The position numbers and the translations under genes were made by a program. The notes beneath the pieces were generated by a model. The model was not told the DNA's origin, made no database searches, and saw only the letters and a list, made by a program, of their open reading frames with translations. This document shows positions 42,101 to 51,100 of a DNA stretch of 64,000 nt, piece after piece; within the stretch, counting starts at the first letter, position 1; every line of letters begins with the position of its first letter. This DNA is from Owenia fusiformis (taxonomy: Eukaryota; Annelida; Polychaeta; Sabellida; Oweniidae). The stretch covers positions 19,079,513 to 19,143,512 of the forward strand of contig CAIIXF020000004.1 in the NCBI GenBank assembly GCA_903813345.2, read 5' to 3'.

Positions 42101-45100
42101 GTGTTCAGGGGTATAAATGTAGAGTATTATATACTTATTTAGGTGTCTCAAAATGCTAACTTAGTAGTAAATATTCATGCGTCCTTCTTGACATGCTGGT
42201 AACCAAATAATACCTGGCCTCTCAGTTGCACAATTATATTAACTGCTTCCCAAAACCATTTCATGCACCTTAAATAGTCAAAAGTAATTAGATTAGTAGT
42301 TATTTAATACATAGTGTGTCACTGATAGTTACACTTAATATTCAAATTTTATTCAAAAACTGAAAATGTTCTGAAACTGAACGCTATTGCAACAGAAAGT
42401 ACAAACCTTCAATCTCATCTTCATTAAAGAAGACATTAACATTGTAAGCATAAATATTGGGTTTGGGGGTAAAATAAACACGGAAACTTGAGCGATTTCC
42501 TGACTCTGCCTCTAAGTAGTTTGGGATCCTCTGTCCATCTTTCGCACATGTCACAATGACCTCCAAGTTCCCTGTTCCCGCATCCGAGGCATCAACTGGA
42601 AATCAAAACATTGTTTAAAAACATGTTTCTCAATCTTGCCTTTTGTCACTAGGATTGCTTTTTTGTAAGATAATATACAAAATATTTTAACTTGTGTCTG
42701 CTTGACATTCATTTTGACTTTTCCATTGACTTTCACTTCACCAAGATTCTTATTTGTTTGTATAAAAGAAATTGCAACAACTCTCTTTCTCTTGAAAGAA
42801 ATTCATAACTTCATCCCATAATCTTGAAAATATTTCCTCCAGCTTCATTACTTACCAAAGAATACAATATCCTCTCCTGGGATACCATCTTTATCCTGGC
42901 CCTCAGACATGACATCACGTATGATGCGAACTTTACTGATGTCATAGACATTACACTTAAATGCACTCCCAGCTATTGGGATGTTGTCATATTTTATGTT
43001 GATTGTATATACCCCTGAAATAAAAGAAATATGCCACTTTCATGCAATTTTTCTAAGGAATTAAGAGGCTTTAACTCAAGATTTACTATATGCCTCTATT
43101 TTATCTTTACAAATGTTCCTTTTATAACCTGAAAACACTGTATAACATACAACAATGCAAAATGATCTTACCTACTTCACCCGGAGTATACTCTACTCTC
43201 CATGGTCCTCTCTTGGTTCCTTTGATATGATATGGGACATTCTGCTTGTTAGGGGCTACAATAAAACATATACAACTTACTTGCTTTGTTTGGAATATAT
43301 TGTTGGAGTATATAATATATAGAGGTTATTTAATGGGAGGGATGGAATATGGATTTTATTCCGAGGGAAAATATGATATTGGCCAAGGAAAATATCATAT
43401 TGACCGAGGGCGATAGCCCGAGTGTCAATATCATATTTTCTGAGGCCAATATCATATTTTCTCAAGGAATAAATCCATATTCCATCACGACCATCAATAA
43501 CCTATTTATTTCATAATATTTTTTTTTCAATTTTAATGAAGTCATCAACATCCTCTGTTGCATACCTAGACATATTTGTCACAGTAATAGACCTTTGTCA
43601 CAGTAATAGACGTAAACTAGATGATAATAATTTCAATAATTTCAATTTTCCAAACGATTTTTTTACTTCCTGTAGAGATGTGCTAGATGAAAAGCGTAAA
43701 ACTCAAGAGAAATTACCGGGAATATTTCTGATACGGGATCTGATACGGGATTTTTGCTGATACGGGATCCAATACGGGATCTTGGCTGATACGGGATCTG
43801 ATACGGGATTTTTCAAATAACACTTTTATTCCCTGTTATTTTCCCAGGGAAAACATGTTATTATGGAATAAATGGATATATATGGAGTAAATAATTACAT
43901 ATTTTCTGAATTCACAGATTCTGTTTGTAAATGCAAGTTGTATTTCTTATTTATTTATTAATATGGTATCTGAGCCAATTCTGGTGTGCTTGGGGATGAA
44001 ATATGAGATGATATTCATTACCTTATTAACTCCAAAATCTTTTCAAATTGTTTTAAATGTTCTTATATTACACATCATATACAAGTGATTGTAATGATAA
44101 GAAAATTATCAAGATATTTCTGACATTGTCATACTTACATGTAATAGTAACTTCAACATCTGATTCAAAATCTGATTCTTTGGGCTCAATATTGAAATAA
44201 CTTGGCTTATTTATTGCACATTTTTGAAGGCCCGGTCCATTAGCAGTGCAGGGCGTATTATCTAGAACATCAACTTTGTAGGGCGAACCTAAACAGAAAA
44301 ACATAGAAATGTAAATTTCTGAAACCTCAGTCCGTCAAGTTGATTTTTAATAGAAAATATGCACTAATAAAATTAAAAGTATAGCCTAGAAAATGTGTTA
44401 TTAGACTTGTATATTGAAGTTATATATAAAATAGAAGCAAACCTGGTATACTCTGTTTAGAGAATGTGATGTGGATGGTATGCTTCATTGGAGTTGATGG
44501 TACAAAATGACATCTGTAGAGACCATTTCCTTTATTATGTAACTTGTGTGCAACTCTGAAGTCTATGGCTTTCACACAGACTGCAATATCCCCAACCCCA
44601 GCTTCTCTTGTATCAACTGTAAAACATTTCATGCACAGGCATTTTATATATATTCACATTGCAGATCCTTGTCTGTGTGCTTATCTCATTTTCTATTAAA
44701 TCGTGAACAAATATCATATTCTGATGCTGAATAAGTGAAACAGAAGAGAATTCACCCTGGATCTCTTTCTAAAATAGTCACTAGAGAAAACGCCCAGTGT
44801 AGCAAATCTCAATTGGACAAATCATATTTTATCAAATCATTTGCCACTTGAACATTACATGACAGAAATAACATAATATAAATTCCTTCTTACAAATCAT
44901 GTGTTCATAAGGAATGAGCCTATAAAATTTTGAGCAAATCTGATAAGCGATATAATGTGTTATAGAAGTTATTTTCCTTCTGATAAAATATAACATGAAA
45001 TATAAACCAAATCTGACATCTGATATTTGAACAATCAAAAGTCATATTTCGGTGGCCATTTTGAAATATTAAAAATTCCTTCTAGAACAGAGGTCCTATT

Positions 45101-48100
45101 CCTATTAGACAATAACATATAAATCAGACCATATCTTATAACTTGTTTTTAAATACAAAAATTAAATTTTTTCATGTCAAAATGTCAGTCAGTTTAAATT
45201 CATGAGAAATTTGAACAGAGGTTAATGTCCCTATGGAATCAGCATTTAAAATTTTAACCAAATCTGTAAACTAATATTTCAAGTCCAACGCCAAACATGT
45301 ACCGGAACATAAAATCTGAACTAAATCCTCTGGTATCAGAGATATCTACATTTATATTCTTTACAAAAAGGAGGCAACCACTTTGAATTAAGCAGCAAGG
45401 CTTTATAGAAAATAAGATTTGTATGTATCATACAAATTTGAGGAAAATCCATCCACTGGTATTTGAGTTGTGAAATATTAATATATTATAAAATATGGTG
45501 GCCATTTTTAATTCTCCATTGATATTGGAAATTTCTACTCTAAAAGAAATCCTTTGTCAATATGGCACATGCACCAGCCTATGTAATTTGAACCAAATCC
45601 CTCAATCAATATTGGGAGTATGTCCCAAACAGACAGAAGAACAAAAAGTCTGCCAGAAGGACAAATCGACGGCTGGCTTATCTATATCCCTAATGGATTT
45701 TCTTCAGTGGAGTATCTATATAAATTTTCACTTTTTGTTAAGTTTAACTCACTGTCAAATTCATGTGGTCGTCCAACCATCCCTTGTGTGAGTTTCCCGA
45801 CCTTCACTTTTGAGATGTCATAAACTTCACATGCAAAGGGACTCCCTGGAATTTCAATATCGCCATAGCACACAGATATAAGATGTGGCCCCACTTCAGT
45901 GGGAGTGAACTCTGCCCTGATTTTGTTGTTCTGAGGGGTTGGGGAAACATCAGCTCTGTATGTGTTATCTGATGGAGCTAAAACGTAAAATAAATGAATA
46001 AACATTTATTACATTCAGATTTTAGAGAGAACAACAGTGAAATAAATATGTCCCGAGTTATACATGTATAGTGGACCTACCTACAACTTCAACAATACAC
46101 GCCTGTGCTGCAGCATGTGTTCCTTGAGGGTCAATTGTGACAAAAGCAGGCTTGTGAATAGGGACCCTAAGCAGGCCATCCCCAACAAAGACAACCCTTC
46201 CTGGGTCAAGTACTTCAAACTCAAAGGGACTCCCTAAAATCAAGAACATACAATTCAAACACCATGCATTGGGACTGGCTAAAAGCATTTGGATTAGGAG
46301 GTGTTCTCATTTCAAAGTATTGCCAGGTGTTCGGATATAAAGGTTTAACTGTACATATATTTCCATCTTAACAATTAAATATATAAAATTGCTATGGGGT
46401 CATGTTTTAAGAAAGGATCAGCAATGCTATACTAAACTGGCATGTTGACTTAATTACATGTACATTGAAACACAAAATAGGTGACTGTAGCACAATCATT
46501 TTTTCAAGGGTAATTGTTATCTTTTATTGAAAATGAAATTTGAACTCACCTGCAGTCCTCCTATACTGTAACCACCTTGGCATGATTTGTTAAAAACTAA
46601 GACTTCTAATTGAATATTAGACCAGCCAAAAGGCAGTAAGACAGTGACAATATTCTTTCAAATAAAGCTTGTCTTAGATGGTTCCAAAGTCAAATCTCCA
46701 CACAACTTGTCCCATTGTCAATTGTTGATTTAATGTTTTGTAATACTTATGATATTTCCCATTCTATGTTATCTTTAATATTTTGTGTTTATTCAAGTAA
46801 AGACAAGCAAATTATATTAAAACACTCTGCAAAATCAGAACAAAAATATTTAACTCTTAAGTATGGATAATTCTTCCTTGTAATCTGTGATAACAATTTA
46901 AAATGAATATTACAAGGCTATATGCCTTATGAAAGGATAATGTATTTGTAATGTAGTATAAAATTATTCCCCTTGGCTTCAAAAGTTCACTTTGGAATGA
47001 AAATTGATATGCTACTCTCTAAATAATTGATCACACTATCATAATATTAAAACAATATAGCATAAGTACAACTAAAAATAAAAATAATTTCATGAGCAAA
47101 AAGAGAGATCATCTGATGTATAGGTCACAATTTAGAGTAAATAATACTTTGTCTCAGGAAAGGGATTTTAGAAAGTGCTGATATGATCCATGATCTATTC
47201 TATGTTCTATTTGTTTATTTCTTTGTTTTTCCACAGGATAGATATGGTGCTAGAGCCAGCTAGCTCACTGACCCCTGACCCAGTTGGTTAAATCATACTG
47301 GATTATCGATGAATGTGATTTAGATATAAACACATATGTCATTCATATCATATACACTCACACTAGTTCATAACTAACACATCCACAGTCCAAGAATATA
47401 CATGTATGAGTTTTCTAACACACATTGTTCATTCTCACACAATAACAAATGAGTTTTGAGACTATACCTTGTACTTGTTCATTATTGAACTTGACACTGA
47501 TCATGTGAGTATCTGCCATCTGGGGAGTGAATGACACTTGGAATCGTGCATTGCCCTCTGCTTGGACAAAGTTGGGGACATTCTCACCATTCACTGATAC
47601 AATAATCTCTAGGTTACCAGCCCCTGCCTTACTTGCATCAACTGAAGAATAATAAATGGATTTGATTTTCACATCATATTCTTTTTAACATAATATAAAT
47701 CAAAATATTGGGACTTTGGATGAAAAGGTATGCAGATAACATATTTTTTGTTTTACTTCAAGTATGCTCTTCAGAGAAATATTTCCTTTAAACTCATAAA
47801 TTTCTCCTCTTTCTACATGCATGTAAAATTAGCAATATAATCCAAGATCCAGCTTCTTCAATTATTCTCATGTTATACATGATGGACTTCTATGTAGTGA
47901 CTCACTGTTGAAATATGCAGGTTTCCCAATCTTTCCATGTCCAAGATTTGACACTGTCACCTTATTTGGGTCATATGCTCTTGCAGTGAAAACACCACTG
48001 TCTATCTGCATTCCTCTGTACATTACTACTATACGATGGTCCCCAACCATTGTAGGGACCCACTCTATAGTGTATGACCCATCTCCATTGTCCTTCAGAC

Positions 48101-51100
48101 GTACTTGTACCTGGTTGCCACTAGGGGCTGAAATATGACAAGAATTATTGTGAAAAAAACATCAAAAATATTAACTGAAAATATAAAATGCAAAGACATA
48201 AAATTGTGAAGTAAACTTATTTGCTATAGCATGACATAGGACAAGTTCAAAACTTAGCTGATTTATTTGAAATATCGCTGGTTCTTTTAAAACATAGCAG
48301 GTTTATTTTATTAAGTAGGTTTATTTAATGCATAGCCTGTGTGTTGTAAATACAGCCAGTTAATTTGAAACAGCAGGTCCGAAATAGTTGAAACAGCAGG
48401 TTCATTTAAAACAGCAGGTTAATTTGAAACAGCAGGTTTATTTAAAACATAGTAGGTTTATTTGAAACAGCAGGTTTATTTGAAAAGGCAGATCACTTGT
48501 ACAGCAGGTTTATAGCAGGTTTATTTGAAACAGCAGGTTTATTTGAAACATAGTATGTTTATTTGAAACAGCATGTTTATTTGAACATCAGGTTTATTTG
48601 AAACAGCAGTTTTTTAAGATAAAGTAGGTTTATTTGAAACAGCAGGTTCATTTGAAGCATACATGTAGTATGTTTATTTGAAACAGCATGTTTATTTGAA
48701 CATCAGGTTTATTTGAAACAGAAGTTTTTTAAAATAAAGTAGGTTTATTTGAAACAGCAGGTTTACTTGAAACATAGTATGTTTATTTGAAACAGCATGT
48801 TTATTTGAACATCAGGTTTATTTGAAACAGCAGTTTTTTTTAAAATAAAGTAGGTTTACTGAAACAGCAGGTTCATTTGAACCATAGTCATTCTTTCTTG
48901 CACCATGACACAAATAAAAGCAATAACACGGTGCAGTATCCAAACTGCGTGCATACTATGCACGCAGTTTGAAACCCTGACAAACTGCACGCATATTTAA
49001 AAATGGCAGACAAGGAGGACACAACTCCCATAAGGATGAAAAGTACTGGAAATACAAGGTTAATTTTGTTTATCCGATATTACCATTTTGTGGAGACTAG
49101 CTTACTTTACAAGTTGCACTCGATTTTTTTCCTGGTGCTTATATTTTAAAAACTACGTTCATCTAGACATAACTTTCGATATCACATGGTAGAACCATAT
49201 AATCGCCACCGAATGGACGTATGAAACTATAAAAACAATGCAGAATAAATGTCTTAAAATGACATTTGAAAACACTTGTATGATGCAATGTTGATATGCG
49301 GGCAGTTTGTCAATGTTACAAACTGCGTGCATAGTATGTACGCAGTTTGGATACCGCGGGGTGAATAAGCAAAATTAACATTCCACATGTATTTCCAAGC
49401 CTGAGCAATTCCTTAAGCATGAGCATGACTATAACATATAGTACACATTCTATGATATATTGTATACATCATGATCATTATTTGTTTTTCACCAATGTTG
49501 GATTGGCATTTTGTTCCTCCCTCTTTTAAGGAAAATATCATTGGATTTGCAAGCCCCTGGTTCTCATGGCATGGAGCCTTAATAATTGAGCTGCTTTGTC
49601 TTTGAGCTACAAATCAGTATTACTTGCTCTCTGGGCCTGTACCAGTATGCTATTAGCATGAGCCACATGTAAGATTTGGGCACAGCACTTTTCAAAGTCA
49701 TGGATATAGCCATGGCATGATACAGGCTAGACACTGTCTCTCCAAAAATCTGTTATGTAATATACCAGGCAGTTTTTGACATGAAAATGTAAAAATGAAG
49801 TTGAATTAACTCAAATCTGTCTGGCATATAAATATATTAGTAAAAAAGTTGTGACAAAACATTTAGTAAAACAATAATCCCTAAAGCCAGATCAATGTCA
49901 TGAAAATTGTAATTTAGTAACATGCTGGCAATTACTTTAGCATCAAGTATCCCCTTTATAGTGAATCAATACAAGTATTCTCTTTCCCTGATGTCCTGCA
50001 CAAATATCTGTGCCCATATTAACTGTACCATAAGTAAGGATCCTGACTTTATCTCTGCTATTGAGTTCTACATTTTCAGGGTGGGAATGGGAGTGCAACT
50101 TTGATTATGTCTTGTGCCAGGTTACCAAGATGAAATACTAGGTGTACACTAATGGGGTGTCTGAGGACATGTTCCCCTCGAAAAACTCTACATTATAAAA
50201 GACAAATGGTGGCATGTTTAGATAGTCCTTCATTTCTGAGAAAGTTGCACCCTTCGACGTCGTCGCGGGAAAGCTGATTATCTAATCCTTAGATTAAAAT
50301 GTCTATATGTATATCTTGTCTGAGTTTCTCTTTAATATTATAGAACACAGCTATGGTGGTATAATATATACATGTACATGAAATATCAAATATGGGTAAT
50401 CTAAGATTATGTGGGTTCCCTCTATCATGATGTATGTGAATTACCAATAGTAAACACAAGGTGCACTTATATTAACATTTAAGGAAAATGGGTTGGATGG
50501 GCTTGATACGGGTGGTATATGGAGCAGTGCAATTTTGGAATCATAACTACATTTATATTCTGACATAACATATATAAAGCCAAGCCATCATCCAAATCAA
50601 AGACACTGTATCACACATCACATTCTATTCTATGACTTTCACACAAGACTCCCAATGAATGGTGGTAGCAAACATATAAACATTACATCATACAATATAT
50701 CATTCTTAACATTCAACCAGAGGATGGATAAAAACAGGTAGAATAAGGCCTTTTTAATATGTACCATGGGTATATCATGTCCATTGCAAATTATCAATGC
50801 CCATTGTATATATTGAAGTAATTCACAAAGTGGGAAGGTACCCAAATACCATTATTATATGTGTTGCATTGTGGGTATAATCCTCCATTGTGCAACATGT
50901 AAATAAAATAAATATTAAAGGAGGAAACTTTTTATGACTGACAATTGGTTCTTAATTTCAAACAATTTATTATCAATAGATTAATTTTCAAATTTTATTG
51001 CTTTATGATGTCTTGTGAACTGTGATAGTATACGTTGACAAACTTTCACAGATATGATGCGATACCAGAAATTTTATATGAAAAATTCTCATACATGAGA

